Of a stretch of DNA of 64,000 nucleotides, positions 27,429 through 36,294 are shown one piece after another. Positions within the stretch are counted from its first letter, which is position 1, and each line of letters begins with the position of its first letter. The notes under the pieces are model-generated. The model worked only from the letters and a program-made list of their open reading frames with translations, did no database searches and was not told the DNA's origin. The position numbers and the translations under genes were made by a program. The stretch spans positions 1 through 64,000 of the forward strand of contig CALGNN010000027.1 of assembly GCA_937961455.1 (NCBI GenBank), given 5' to 3'. The DNA is from an uncultured Saprospiraceae bacterium (lineage in GTDB: Bacteria; Bacteroidota; Bacteroidia; Chitinophagales; Saprospiraceae).

Positions 27429-27976
27429 TATTTATAATTTATAAGTTCTTTGAACTCAGGGAAATATTTTTTCATTTTTGCTCTGGCATTAGTAAGGTGC
27501 ACACGTGATGTGCTTTCTGCCATACCAAGCATTTCGCTTATTTCTTTGTGCTTGTATCCTTCTATCACGGATAGCTTGAATACTACATTGCTAGGGTAAG
27601 GGAGTCTTTCAATTAATTTTAAAATTTCATCAACTGTCATTTGATCCAATACCGTTGTTTTTACTACGGTATCAATGGGGATGATGTTTGCAGACAGATT
27701 TTGCCTTCGCTTATTTTTTTGATATTTTTTTAAGCAAATATTTACTACAATCTTTCTCATCCAGCCTCGCAATAAAGGCTCAGAATGATATTCATAATTA
27801 TCTAAAGCCTTAAATATTCTAATCCAAGCTTCTTGCAAATGGTCTTTTGCATCTTCTTCACACTGACTATATCTTCTCGCAACTGACATCAAGGAAGCGG
27901 CATGCTTTTCCAAAAGCATCTTTTGATACTTGGCTTTTCCTTGTTGACATCCCTTTATCAGTTGCTGGTCCGTCAT
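27428..27976 (-). CDS. ECF RNA polymerase sigma factor
   Basis: A standard two-domain ECF sigma factor. Region 2 (about 15-90) has D-H-L-Q-E-A-W-I-R-I-F and W-M-R-K-I-V-V-N. Region 4 (about 115-175) has the HTH H-K-E-I-S-E-M-L-G-M-A-E-S-T-S-R-V-H-L. Its stop overlaps the ATG of the double-membrane anti-sigma gene, so that protein is the predicted partner. It begins 3 bases after the lipoprotein gene. Targets are unknown; ECF operons commonly include their own genes. Promoter search near 29650 gave no clear TAnnTTTG, which would fit an ECF-dependent promoter but does not prove it. Confidence 0.92.
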   Translation of the reverse strand: MTDQQLIKGCQQGKAKYQKMLLEKHAASLMSVARRYSQCEEDAKDHLQEAWIRIFKALDNYEYHSEPLLRGWMRKIVVNICLKKYQKNKRRQNLSANIIPIDTVVKTTVLDQMTVDEILKLIERLPYPSNVVFKLSVIEGYKHKEISEMLGMAESTSRVHLTNARAKMKKYFPEFKELINYK

Positions 27977-27979
27977 TAC

Positions 27980-29641
27980 TTACTTGATTCTTTTCGCTGC
28001 AAAATTTCCAGAAATATTTTTTCCTTCAATTAGCCCTTCTATGGTTCCTTCCATGATTTTATCAATCTCTGGGTAATTATCTATCGTGATTATTACTTCT
28101 CCATTATCAGCAATGCCTTCAGACGAAAAAACTGTTGCGGGAAAAGTACCTGTGGTAAACTCAGGAAACCCTATAATGAAATATTCTTCATCTGTAGCTT
28201 TTGCGATAATCAGTGTCTCTTCTGGGTTTTGTAATACCTTACAATCTGAGAAACCCATCGTTGTGTTGTTTTCTATGTTGAACAACATAAATTCAGCATC
28301 AGAGCCACAGAGATAAAAATTATTTTCTCCCTGATTCTGTTGGTCTATAGACATATCAAAACTCCTATAAAAGCCAGACTCACTGTCTACTACTTTTGCT
28401 TCTAAAATATCTTGGCTTGAACAATAATTACTGTATTCATAAGCACCATTTAAAATAGGAATGTAGGTGGGTGTGTTATTTTGCGTAAATATGATATATC
28501 CTTTATTAAGCGATTGTGCAGCACAATTAAAAACCATCCCCTGGATCAGTGTCTGGTTAATGAAATTCGAGAATGTATAATCTAGATCAAGTTCTTCGTT
28601 AACAGGATCTATTTCGCTTTCTTCAAAATTAATTTTACAATGATCATAAACCTTAAGGAGAAGCGTTTCATTCCTTGGTACGAAATCACAAATCGTCCCT
28701 TCTTCGTCTGAATAATCAGCCCAAATAACATTGTCATTTAAGTCTTTAATTTCCACATAGCTAAAAGCTGCTGCCTCACCATTCGTTCCTTTTACATGTA
28801 GACAAAGTTTTTCTTTGTCTCTTTTAGATCCCAAGACCCACCATCCTAAATTAAAAATTTCTATTTCGTTTTGGATGTCAATATTACTTGAAACCTCTCT
28901 CCAGAAGCCTTGTGTCTGATCCAAATGTGAGGCGTTTTCAATAAGTAAGCTTTGAAAATCTTGAAAACTATTTATAAGGACCTTAATTGATTTCCCTTCT
29001 TTCAAAAAAAGTCTATTGTTGAATTCATCAAATAATTCTATAGCTAGAATTCCCTGTGCTTCTTGCAAATATAAATCACTTGCATCCTCTTTGTATGACA
29101 ATAAACTTGAAGGAAATAATTGCCCAAAGCCTTCTTCGTCTTTTTTAATTAAAATAGTTTGTGCATAAACTAATCCATTGTAATCATTAACACCACCAGT
29201 AAAAGCATCAGGAGGAATATTTAGTTGAACACCATTTTCAAACAGTACAATTGCTCCTGTAGATGAAGGAATTATTTTTTGTTGCTTATTACTCGCCAAG
29301 CTGATCTTAATATAATCTTGGTTTTTTGATTCCAAGTTAATTAAATGGCCTCCTTTGAAATATCCATTTTTCGTGGCCTCTATATATGCTCCGTTTGAGG
29401 GAATCACGATTCTTTCAAAAGAGAAATAGCCGTTTTGGTCTGTTTCTATTTCGACTCCACCCACTCTTAATATGACTTCACTTAAGGCTAAATCATTTTC
29501 ATCCGTTACAAATCCATGACCATTTCTCTCATAGGTATTAACAGGTATAAACTGGTCTTCTATGGTGGTTTGCTCTACGAAATCTTTTCTACAAGCACTT
29601 AAACTTAGAAGGATGAATAAATAAAATAAAGTTTTTCTCAT
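27980..29641 (-). CDS. Surface-type lipoprotein with carboxypeptidase-regulatory-like domain
   Basis: A lipobox (L-S-L-S-A-C, Cys about residue 17 from the preferred ATG at 29641) marks a lipoprotein. A preceding ATG at 29650 would add three residues. Residues about 40-120 form a CarboxypepD_reg-like Ig fold (G-F-V-T-D-E-N-D-L-A-L, then T-D-Q-N-G-Y-F-S-F). This is followed by a domain with L-N-I-P-P-D-A-F-T-G-G and further beta-rich modules with Cys residues. Such lipoproteins in Bacteroidota often sit at the surface. As first gene of the sigma/anti-sigma operon it may bind or sense an outside ligand, which is inference. The ligand is unknown. Confidence 0.8.
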   Translation of the reverse strand: MRKTLFYLFILLSLSACRKDFVEQTTIEDQFIPVNTYERNGHGFVTDENDLALSEVILRVGGVEIETDQNGYFSFERIVIPSNGAYIEATKNGYFKGGHLINLESKNQDYIKISLASNKQQKIIPSSTGAIVLFENGVQLNIPPDAFTGGVNDYNGLVYAQTILIKKDEEGFGQLFPSSLLSYKEDASDLYLQEAQGILAIELFDEFNNRLFLKEGKSIKVLINSFQDFQSLLIENASHLDQTQGFWREVSSNIDIQNEIEIFNLGWWVLGSKRDKEKLCLHVKGTNGEAAAFSYVEIKDLNDNVIWADYSDEEGTICDFVPRNETLLLKVYDHCKINFEESEIDPVNEELDLDYTFSNFINQTLIQGMVFNCAAQSLNKGYIIFTQNNTPTYIPILNGAYEYSNYCSSQDILEAKVVDSESGFYRSFDMSIDQQNQGENNFYLCGSDAEFMLFNIENNTTMGFSDCKVLQNPEETLIIAKATDEEYFIIGFPEFTTGTFPATVFSSEGIADNGEVIITIDNYPEIDKIMEGTIEGLIEGKNISGNFAAKRIK

Positions 29642-29818
29642 TGTAACCATGTGTCTTGCTTATAAAATGCATTTAATGCCCTTTTCGCTTACTATTTGAA
29701 AGTTTTTCTTCTTTTTTAGATAGAATTAAGCGATTCTCTTATAAAATCACCCTTTTTCCCTATGTTTTTAAGGAAAATTCAAATTAATTTAATAAATCAT
29801 TAGTCCCGATTCAAAACC

Positions 29819-30073
29819 ATGATAATCCAGTTAACTCGTATGCCAAATAATGAAACCCCTAATTTCACAGAAAGACAATTAGATGTTATGAAATTAATTG
29901 TTGAAGGGTTTTCTTCTGCGGAAATTGCAGATAAGCTTGAAATAAGTGAAAACACTGTGATTACACATCGAAAAAAAATCCTGATTAAATTTAAAGTTAA
30001 GAATACTGCAGGCTTGGTAAGGGAAGCGATTCGCTACAAAATTTACAAATTCAATAATCTGTCTTTGGAATAG
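29819..30073 (+). CDS. Stand-alone LuxR/GerE-type HTH protein
   Basis: At 84 residues this is only a GerE helix-turn-helix: F-T-E-R-Q-L-D-V-M-K-L, then S-S-A-E-I-A-D-K-L-E-I-S-E-N-T-V and H-R-K-K-I-L. LuxR-type regulators normally carry a receiver or ligand domain before this, absent here. It is not visibly a fragment, because upstream sequence has no open frame with such a domain. It is divergent from the sigma/anti-sigma operon across about 170 bases and could regulate it. The last 23 bases overlap the convergent PqiA-like gene. An ATG at 29840 is an alternative start. Confidence 0.8.
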   Translation: MIIQLTRMPNNETPNFTERQLDVMKLIVEGFSSAEIADKLEISENTVITHRKKILIKFKVKNTAGLVREAIRYKIYKFNNLSLE

Positions 30074-30545
30074 TTTCTTTACTCAGGTAAGAACAAATCA
30101 TAAGTAATAGTATGGAAATGGCAAAGTAGCTTGCCCCTGTCATGACATAGTTGCTAATAAAGCTAGACTCAAATTTGAATGTCATAATCAATAAAGCAAC
30201 AATAAAAACATCTAGCATCGCCCATTTATTTATAATTTCTAAAAGGTGATGCATGCTTCTTGATTTATAAATTTTAAACCCGAAAAACTTTAGCCCAATA
30301 AAAAGGTATTTTAAAGTCGGTAAAATTAAAGTGAATATTAAGAGGATCACTCCAAGTACATATTCTCTCTTTTTAAAGAAATACTCAAAGGAATCATATA
30401 AATATATCTCTGTTTGTTTCAACCCTAATACGACTTCTGCTCCCATTATTGGGTGTGTTAATCCTAAAATGAAGAAGATCACGGAGCATAAATAGATGAG
30501 TACGGCGATAATATGTTTGGGTTTATCGAATTTTTTGATCCTCAT
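30051..30545 (-). CDS. PqiA-like membrane protein
   Basis: Four membrane segments in 164 residues. The I-L-P-T-L-K-Y-L-F motif after the second pair and the K-W-A-M-L-D-V-F-I-V-A-L-L stretch are hallmarks of the paraquat-inducible protein A family. Enterobacterial PqiA has two such modules and works with an MCE protein in lipid transport between membranes. This single-module version has no MCE gene beside it, so its role is open. Its 3' end overlaps the HTH gene by 23 bases. Confidence 0.75.
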   Translation of the reverse strand: MRIKKFDKPKHIIAVLIYLCSVIFFILGLTHPIMGAEVVLGLKQTEIYLYDSFEYFFKKREYVLGVILLIFTLILPTLKYLFIGLKFFGFKIYKSRSMHHLLEIINKWAMLDVFIVALLIMTFKFESSFISNYVMTGASYFAISILLLMICSYLSKETIPKTDY

Positions 30546-30583
30546 ATGCGTTTTGCACGTAGCTTGATTAAAAATTACAAATT

Positions 30584-31099
30584 ATGGTTTCTAATATAAA
30601 ACAATCCTTTTATCTGCTTTCGTTCCTCTCTCTAGTAATACTTTCATCGTGTAGTATAGATCCTTGTGGAAACAATACAGATACCTTTTTGAAAAATTTT
30701 GATGCCTTTGTCTCTGAAGTAGAAGATAAAAAACTAGAATTCGAGGATGATAGCTGGGAAGATCTTGATATCCAATTTCAAAGATTTACCAAGGAGTGTT
30801 ATGAGCAATTTGAAGATGACATGGACAATGATGACAAAGGAGAGCTCTATGCGACGGTTTCTAGATATTATATTTCCAAGTATGGAAATGGAATATTGTC
30901 TCAACTAAAAAATGATAATCTAGAAATTTGGAATGAATTCAAAAGAAACATCCAAGAAAATGTTGAAATTGAAGGAGAGGGTCTAGAAGAGTTTCTACTC
31001 TCTTTAGAAGAGTCTATTGATAAAGAAAAAGTAAAGAGCTTCCTCGATAAGATTGGAAATACACTAAAAGAGATTGCAGAAGATATTGAGATAGAATAA
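30584..31099 (+). CDS. Acidic helical lipoprotein, unknown function
   Basis: Lipobox V-I-L-S-S-C at about residues 18-23, followed by a short linker and about 140 residues of very acidic predicted helices (many E-D runs) ending E-D-I-E-I-E. This resembles small Bacteroidota lipoproteins of the DUF6565 kind, without assigned function. It should be anchored in the periplasmic leaflet or on the surface. It is divergent from the PqiA-like gene by 38 bases and followed after 39 bases by terC. Confidence 0.65.
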   Translation: MVSNIKQSFYLLSFLSLVILSSCSIDPCGNNTDTFLKNFDAFVSEVEDKKLEFEDDSWEDLDIQFQRFTKECYEQFEDDMDNDDKGELYATVSRYYISKYGNGILSQLKNDNLEIWNEFKRNIQENVEIEGEGLEEFLLSLEESIDKEKVKSFLDKIGNTLKEIAEDIEIE

Positions 31100-31138
31100 C
31101 AAGTAATTGCTATTTTCGCATGCTAAACTTTTTAAGCT

Positions 31139-31912
31139 GTGATAGAAAATATCTTTACACTACTTATGCTTGTTCTTTTGCAAGCCGTACTTGGATTTGA
31201 TAATCTTTTATATATATCGATAGAATCAAAAAATGCTCCTGTTGAAAAACAGAGTTATGTTAGGAAGATCGGAATCATCCTCGCCGTTTTTCTACGTATT
31301 GCATTATTATTTTTAATAATCAGGCTCATTAGTATTTTTCAAAACACCATTTTCGAAACCCATGGTTCTTGGGTCGAAATGAATTTGAATGTCCACGCGC
31401 TGATTGTATTGCTTGGAGGGATCTTTATCATGTATACTGCCATTAAAGAGATTTGGCATATGATTTCCCTAGAAGAGCATGAAGGAACTCATGAAGTAAA
31501 AAAGAAATCTACCGCTTCCGTAATTGCCATGATCGTCATCATGAATCTTGTATTTTCATTTGACTCCATCTTATCTGCCATAGCTTTGACTGATGTTTTT
31601 TGGGTAATGGCTACAGCTATTATTATAGGTGGTTTGTTAATGATTTTTCTTGCTGATACCATCTCCACTTTTTTAGCTAAAAATAGAATGTATGAGGTTC
31701 TAGGATTATTCATTTTATTCTTGGTAGGAATCATGTTAATATCTGAAGGAGGGCATCTTGCTCACTTGAAGTTCTTTGGATATGAGATTACAGCCATGAG
31801 TAAAGCAACTTTTTACTTTGTCATTGTTATACTAGTAATAACAGATATTGTCCAAGGGAGGTATCAGAAAAAATTAACGCTAGAAAAGCTTAAGCCCAAA
31901 GAAAAAACTTAA
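31139..31912 (+). CDS. TerC-family membrane protein
   Basis: Seven or so membrane segments with the TerC hallmarks: L-G-F-D-N-L-L-Y-I-S near the N-terminus and V-F-S-F-D-S-I-L-S-A-I-A near the middle, giving paired acidic residues in the membrane. A His-rich loop (E-E-H-E-G-T-H-E) lies between. TerC-type proteins are linked to tellurite resistance, and in several bacteria to manganese export and metal loading of exported proteins. The start is GTG. Its stop overlaps the next ATG as TAATG, coupling it to the PnuC-like gene. Confidence 0.85.
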   Translation: MIENIFTLLMLVLLQAVLGFDNLLYISIESKNAPVEKQSYVRKIGIILAVFLRIALLFLIIRLISIFQNTIFETHGSWVEMNLNVHALIVLLGGIFIMYTAIKEIWHMISLEEHEGTHEVKKKSTASVIAMIVIMNLVFSFDSILSAIALTDVFWVMATAIIIGGLLMIFLADTISTFLAKNRMYEVLGLFILFLVGIMLISEGGHLAHLKFFGYEITAMSKATFYFVIVILVITDIVQGRYQKKLTLEKLKPKEKT

Positions 31913-32673
31913 TGACTCAAAAAGTTCCTAAGCCGATCATTCGGAAAATTGTCAACTCCCCTTATCTGGATTTGTTTGGAGCTTTGTTGGTTTTCTCAGC
32001 ATGTATTTTTCGAGACTTTCACCAGACCATTTACTTTAATGGGGCAATTCAATTTAACATTCCTAATGAAGCCTTGTTAGATCACTTTGCAAAAGGTGCC
32101 TTTCCTTTAGGAATACTCTCTACCATTGGTGCGGTTTTCTCTTTATTATCTACAAGGCTTATTGGCAAACAGAAAAACTCAGGAAATTTTATTGGTATTC
32201 TAACTACAATAAACTCTGGAGTTATTGATTTTATGTTTGGAAATGCTTCTGCAATTATCACCTATCCTATTACCTTCATCATTCACAATTTTACATTTTT
32301 CAAATGGGCAAAAGGGACCAAAATTAGAGAAAGGGATAATTTCTATTATTTGATATTAGTCGTTGGTTTAATCTTAGGTTTCATCCTTGTCTTTCTTGGT
32401 GCAAACATTTTTGGTGGCAGGACCGATATCGTCTTTTTAATATCTGTATCTATAATCTTTGGCCTTTCTTTAGGGGCTAATTTTTCTACAGCATTCAAGT
32501 ATGAAGAGACTTGGTTTAGCTGGGTGATATACAACATTGTGCAATTATTTAAAAACACGCTTCAAATGAATATTGCCAATATCGCTAAATACATCTTTTA
32601 TCTTTTTAATGCCGCTGTAACCTTAGTTGATTGGAAGGTTAATAGAGATGCTCCTATACCCGCAAGAGCATAA
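31912..32673 (+). CDS. PnuC-like membrane transporter
   Basis: About seven membrane segments in 253 residues. The arrangement of short helices, the F-K-W-A-K-G-T-K loop and the ending Q-L-F-K-N-T-L-Q-M-N-I-A-N-I-A-K-Y-I-F-Y resemble PnuC vitamin transporters, which carry nicotinamide riboside. The match is by pattern only, and the usual NAD-salvage partners (NadR, a kinase) are not adjacent. It is translationally coupled to terC. It ends 3 bases from the convergent gldD gene. Confidence 0.55.
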   Translation: MTQKVPKPIIRKIVNSPYLDLFGALLVFSACIFRDFHQTIYFNGAIQFNIPNEALLDHFAKGAFPLGILSTIGAVFSLLSTRLIGKQKNSGNFIGILTTINSGVIDFMFGNASAIITYPITFIIHNFTFFKWAKGTKIRERDNFYYLILVVGLILGFILVFLGANIFGGRTDIVFLISVSIIFGLSLGANFSTAFKYEETWFSWVIYNIVQLFKNTLQMNIANIAKYIFYLFNAAVTLVDWKVNRDAPIPARA

Positions 32674-32676
32674 AGT

Positions 32677-33270
32677 TTATTCTTTCCACTTAGCTGTATT
32701 GATAATATGAGCAACATCCACTTTGAGAAAATCTGCAATAGGTGCAATGGAGTCCAGCACAATTTCTGTATTAAAATAAAGAGCGCCTTTTAAGAAATGT
32801 TGGGTTGAATCCGTAAGGAAAAAATGCATAGGAGAAGCGGCAGGTCCTTCAAAGTGCATAATTAAGCCTCCAACACCGTTTGGATTTATCGTTCTTAGAT
32901 CTTCTTGGAAGCTGCTTCTTTTGTTGATATTATCTGCAATTCTAAAGGCATCTTTAATAAGCTTATCTAGATTATTATCTTCATCAATTGGATAATAACT
33001 AAAATGAATCTTACCATTAAAATCAAAGAAGTCTATATCAAACCAACAAGGATTAAGTGGTTTTTGGTTAAAGAAGCTCTTTTCAAATGCAATCTTTGAA
33101 TAGGCAGGATACTCAAAACTGAAGGGACAATTTTCCGAATCAAAGTTAATATATTCCCTCTCCGGATAAACTACCTTTGGATAAGATCTAGGTTTCGGAA
33201 TAGCATCCGGTCCTCGATTACAAGAAATGAAGCAAAGCAGGAATGTAAGGATTAAGAAATTTTTCATCAA
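32677..33270 (-). CDS. gldD: Gliding motility lipoprotein GldD
   Basis: Lipobox (L-C-F-I-S-C) near residue 17. The GldD pattern follows: P-K-P-R-S-Y-P-K-V-V-Y-P-E-R-E-Y, then C-P-F-S-F-E-Y-P-A-Y and N-P-C-W-F-D-I. GldD is required for gliding and T9SS function in Flavobacterium, with molecular role unsettled. In that genus it follows gldE, as here, 22 bases downstream. Its presence supports an active T9SS, in line with the two secreted proteins with T9SS tails in this window. Confidence 0.93.
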   Translation of the reverse strand: MMKNFLILTFLLCFISCNRGPDAIPKPRSYPKVVYPEREYINFDSENCPFSFEYPAYSKIAFEKSFFNQKPLNPCWFDIDFFDFNGKIHFSYYPIDEDNNLDKLIKDAFRIADNINKRSSFQEDLRTINPNGVGGLIMHFEGPAASPMHFFLTDSTQHFLKGALYFNTEIVLDSIAPIADFLKVDVAHIINTAKWKE

Positions 33271-33292
33271 TGAATTTATCCGTGCTATTATT

Positions 33293-34711
33293 TTAAGTAT
33301 CTGACTTAGGTAAAGTAATCTTTACTTTTTCAACTCGTTTTTTATTTACTGCAATGACCTTTAACAAAAATGGGCCTGCATAAATTTCTTCGTTTTTATT
33401 AGGAATCGTTCCATAGTGTTCTAAAAATAACCCTGCTACAGAGTCAGCGTCTCCTCTCACATCATCAAACGAATTGGTATCCATTCCAGATATTCTGCAA
33501 ACGTCATTTAACAATGTTTTTCCTTCAAAAATGTAGTTATACATATCGATTTTGGTGAAATCTGAGTCGTCTTCACCATCAAATTCATCTTTGATCTCGC
33601 CTACGACTTCCTCCATGACATCCTCAAGCGTAACTACTCCAGAACTACCCCCATATTCATCAACCACAATTCCCATATGCATGCGTTCCTTTTGAAACTC
33701 CTTCATTAAATCATTAATCTTTTTACTTTCAGGGATATATAAAACATTGGCCCGAACCAAGTCTTGCCATTCTTGATTTTCATTCTCACTGAGGACCAGA
33801 TCTTTTACATAAAGAATCCCTTTCACATTGTCAAAGTCTTCTTCATAAACAGGTATTCTTGAAAATCCAGATTTCTTAATCAGATTTAAAACATCATTTT
33901 GATCCATTTCCAAATCAATGCCTACAACATCTGTACGGTTCGTCATAACTTGTTTGACTGGTACATCACTAAATTTTATTATGGATTTAAGAATGTCCGC
34001 TTCTTCAGCAGAATCAGGAGCATCTTCGAGTGCAAGATCAATCGCTGTATCAATTTCATCTTTTTGAATGTCACTTAGACTGTTTCCAGAGCTGTTTAAT
34101 CTTCTTTCAAGTCCATTAGACCAGCTTACCAAAAGCCTGCTTAGCGGGTAAAAGACCCCAGAAAGAAAAGTCAATGGTCCAGCCATCATTTTAGCCAGTT
34201 TTATATTATTCAGCTTAGCATATATCTTTGGAGCGATCTCACCAAAAAGAACCAGTAAAAATGTGACCACAACAACCGTGATGAGAAAATTTATCGCTCC
34301 ACCAAGTTCAAGTAAGGTGCTGGATGAAAAAAGACCCAGGTCTTGAATTTTTGAAGCTATATTCTCAAAAGCTGTCTCAGGGATGGTCTTTTTTAAAATG
34401 AAATCTGAAAGTATAACTATGCCAATATTGATGAAATTATTACTTATCAAAATGGTGGCTAATAGATTTCTCGGTTGATCCTTTAATGAAAGGAGTCGTT
34501 TTGATTTAGGACTGTTTTCTTCTCTGATGCTTTCTGTTTCACCAGGGGATAGTGAAAAATAAGCGATCTCTGAACCACTGACTAAAGCTGAGGATAGCAA
34601 GAGCAGTAATAAAAGAAAAATAGCTGCAGCTATGCCTGGTGTAAAGACAAGTAAAAATAAGGGTAATATAAATGCTTGTAATCCTTCCGGATAAGGGTCG
34701 TCAGCTTCCAA
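33293..34711 (-). CDS. gldE: Gliding motility-associated protein GldE (CNNM/CorC type)
   Basis: N-terminal DUF21/CNNM membrane domain (about residues 15-200, with G-S-E-I-A-Y-F-S). A CBS pair follows (about 220-345; V-M-T-N-R-T-D-V, then R-I-P-V-Y-E). The C-terminal CorC_HlyC domain (about 385-470) has D-S-V-A-G-L-F-L-E. CNNM/CorC proteins bind Mg-ATP and affect metal transport. In Flavobacterium, gldE improves rescue of gldD mutants. The order mutY-ssb-gldE-gldD is a conserved Bacteroidota cluster, which makes the gldE assignment firm. Confidence 0.93.
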   Translation of the reverse strand: MEADDPYPEGLQAFILPLFLLVFTPGIAAAIFLLLLLLLSSALVSGSEIAYFSLSPGETESIREENSPKSKRLLSLKDQPRNLLATILISNNFINIGIVILSDFILKKTIPETAFENIASKIQDLGLFSSSTLLELGGAINFLITVVVVTFLLVLFGEIAPKIYAKLNNIKLAKMMAGPLTFLSGVFYPLSRLLVSWSNGLERRLNSSGNSLSDIQKDEIDTAIDLALEDAPDSAEEADILKSIIKFSDVPVKQVMTNRTDVVGIDLEMDQNDVLNLIKKSGFSRIPVYEEDFDNVKGILYVKDLVLSENENQEWQDLVRANVLYIPESKKINDLMKEFQKERMHMGIVVDEYGGSSGVVTLEDVMEEVVGEIKDEFDGEDDSDFTKIDMYNYIFEGKTLLNDVCRISGMDTNSFDDVRGDADSVAGLFLEHYGTIPNKNEEIYAGPFLLKVIAVNKKRVEKVKITLPKSDT

Positions 34712-34747
34712 AATATTGGTATTCGTTAAACGATCAGTCTTTAATTT

Positions 34748-35203
34748 TCAAAATGGTAAATCGTCATCCTCACTTTGAATATTTGTACTAGTTGTCTGTG
34801 TTGTTGTGCTTGTGTTTGTCATTGCTGGTTCATCACTAGCCGTTGGAAAATTGCTTGCGTTATTGTTTCCTGATGATTCTCTCCTTTCTAAGGTTTTAAT
34901 ATTATTGGCTAAAACCTCTGTAGTGTAGCGATCATTTCCATCTTTATCTTGCCACTTTCTATGCGTCAGTTTTCCTTCTATGAAGGCAAGGCCTCCTTTT
35001 TTCAAATGCCTTTCTGCATATTCCGCTTGATATCTCCAAGCAACCACATCATGCCATTCTGTATTCGTCTGCCATTCTCCACTTTTATCTTTATAATTTT
35101 CATTAGTGGCAATCGAAAATTTTGCAACAACTGCGCCACTTTCAAGATGTCTCAATTCTGGATCTTTTCCCAGGTTGCCAATTAAGGTTACTTTATTTAT
35201 CAT
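34748..35203 (-). CDS. ssb: Single-stranded DNA-binding protein
   Basis: OB-fold domain (about 1-105) with the SSB start M-I-N-K-V-T-L-I-G-N-L-G-K-D-P-E and W-H-D-V-V-A-W. A Ser/Thr/Asn-rich tail follows, with the acidic tip D-D-D-L-P-F that docks repair and replication proteins. At 151 residues it has normal length. It binds exposed single strands in replication and repair. It lies between mutY (23-base gap) and gldE (36-base gap), the standard order in this phylum. Confidence 0.97.
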   Translation of the reverse strand: MINKVTLIGNLGKDPELRHLESGAVVAKFSIATNENYKDKSGEWQTNTEWHDVVAWRYQAEYAERHLKKGGLAFIEGKLTHRKWQDKDGNDRYTTEVLANNIKTLERRESSGNNNASNFPTASDEPAMTNTSTTTQTTSTNIQSEDDDLPF

Positions 35204-35226
35204 GCTATTTTTTAATAATCTTTAAT

Positions 35227-36294
35227 TTATTCAATATTATTCAAATACTCATCGAAAAATTTAGGAAATGCAAAATTACGAAGCTCTTTTAGAGAAACCA
35301 TCTTATGGGCTTGTTTATTTTGCCATTGAATTTTTTCTTTAATTTCAATCTTATAGAAGTTTCCATGAATTTTCTGGTGGGTCAATTTCCAAATATTAGT
35401 TTTTGAAAATGCCTTTAATTTAAAACTAGCTGAAATTCCATTTTCTAATAATGCTTTATTAATAGCACTTTTAGATAATTTAAGATCGTTATTTTTCTCG
35501 ATTAAAATAAATTCAAACAAGCCTTCCCAAATGTCTGATGTTCTTTTTCTAATCAAATGTTTACCTGAATGGTTCACATCTAAATAGTGAAAATACCTTT
35601 CTCTTACTTTAAGCTTTTTATTTTTTACCGGAAGGCTTTTTACCTTTTCCTCTTTGAAAGCATAGCAGGATCCACTCAAAACACATTGTTTACATTTCGG
35701 CGCTTTGGAACATTGTTTAGCTCCAAAATCCATAATGGCTTGATTATAAGAATCTGGCTGCTTTCGGTCAATGAGTTTTTGAGCAAGCTCTTGAATGAGC
35801 TTCTTCGTTTTCAATTCATCAATAGCGTTTACGATTCCAAAGTATCTACATAATACCCTATTGACATTTCCATCAACCACTGCACAAACTTCTTTATAAG
35901 CAAAGGAGGCAATTGCTGCTGCTGAATACGGTCCGATTCCTTTGAGTTTTATTAGGCCTTTATAATTTTCTGGAAATGACCCATCCAGTTCACCACAAAT
36001 ATACTTTGCCGTTTCATGTAAGTGTTTGGCTCTTCTATAATATCCCAAGCCTTCCCACATTTTCATTAGTTCATCTTCAGAAGCCTTAGCTAAAGAACAG
36101 ACAGTGGGGTATTTTTTCACAAATTTTACATAATAGGGCGTGCCTTGAGCAATTCTTGTTTGCTGCATGATAATTTCTGATAACCAAATCTTGTAAGGAT
36201 CATTGGTTTTCTTCCAAGGATAATCAGGCAGATTTTGATGATGCCAGCTCATCAATTTATTCCTAAAATTTTTCTCTTGTTTTGTTAACTGCAT
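35227..36294 (-). CDS. mutY: A/G-specific adenine DNA glycosylase
   Basis: HhH-GPD domain (about 25-210) with E-I-M-L/I-Q-Q-T-R, G-L-G-Y-Y-R-R-A, the hairpin L-K-G-I-G-P-Y-S-A-A-A-I and the catalytic Asp in V-V-D-G-N-V-N-R-V. The Fe-S cysteines are C-x5-C-x2-C-x5-C, one residue shorter in the first gap than the usual C-x6-C. The C-terminal NUDIX-like domain (about 235-350) recognises 8-oxo-guanine. MutY removes adenine opposite 8-oxoG. Its ATG directly follows the T-run of a terminator (36295-36331), so it probably has its own promoter or depends on readthrough. Confidence 0.96.
   Translation of the reverse strand: MQLTKQEKNFRNKLMSWHHQNLPDYPWKKTNDPYKIWLSEIIMQQTRIAQGTPYYVKFVKKYPTVCSLAKASEDELMKMWEGLGYYRRAKHLHETAKYICGELDGSFPENYKGLIKLKGIGPYSAAAIASFAYKEVCAVVDGNVNRVLCRYFGIVNAIDELKTKKLIQELAQKLIDRKQPDSYNQAIMDFGAKQCSKAPKCKQCVLSGSCYAFKEEKVKSLPVKNKKLKVRERYFHYLDVNHSGKHLIRKRTSDIWEGLFEFILIEKNNDLKLSKSAINKALLENGISASFKLKAFSKTNIWKLTHQKIHGNFYKIEIKEKIQWQNKQAHKMVSLKELRNFAFPKFFDEYLNNIE

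Noticed and set aside
27498-27512. CACGTG in the ECF sigma gene considered as a third parS
   Set aside because: Flanking bases do not form GTTNCACGTGNAAC. The same is true of the CACGTG near 21553.
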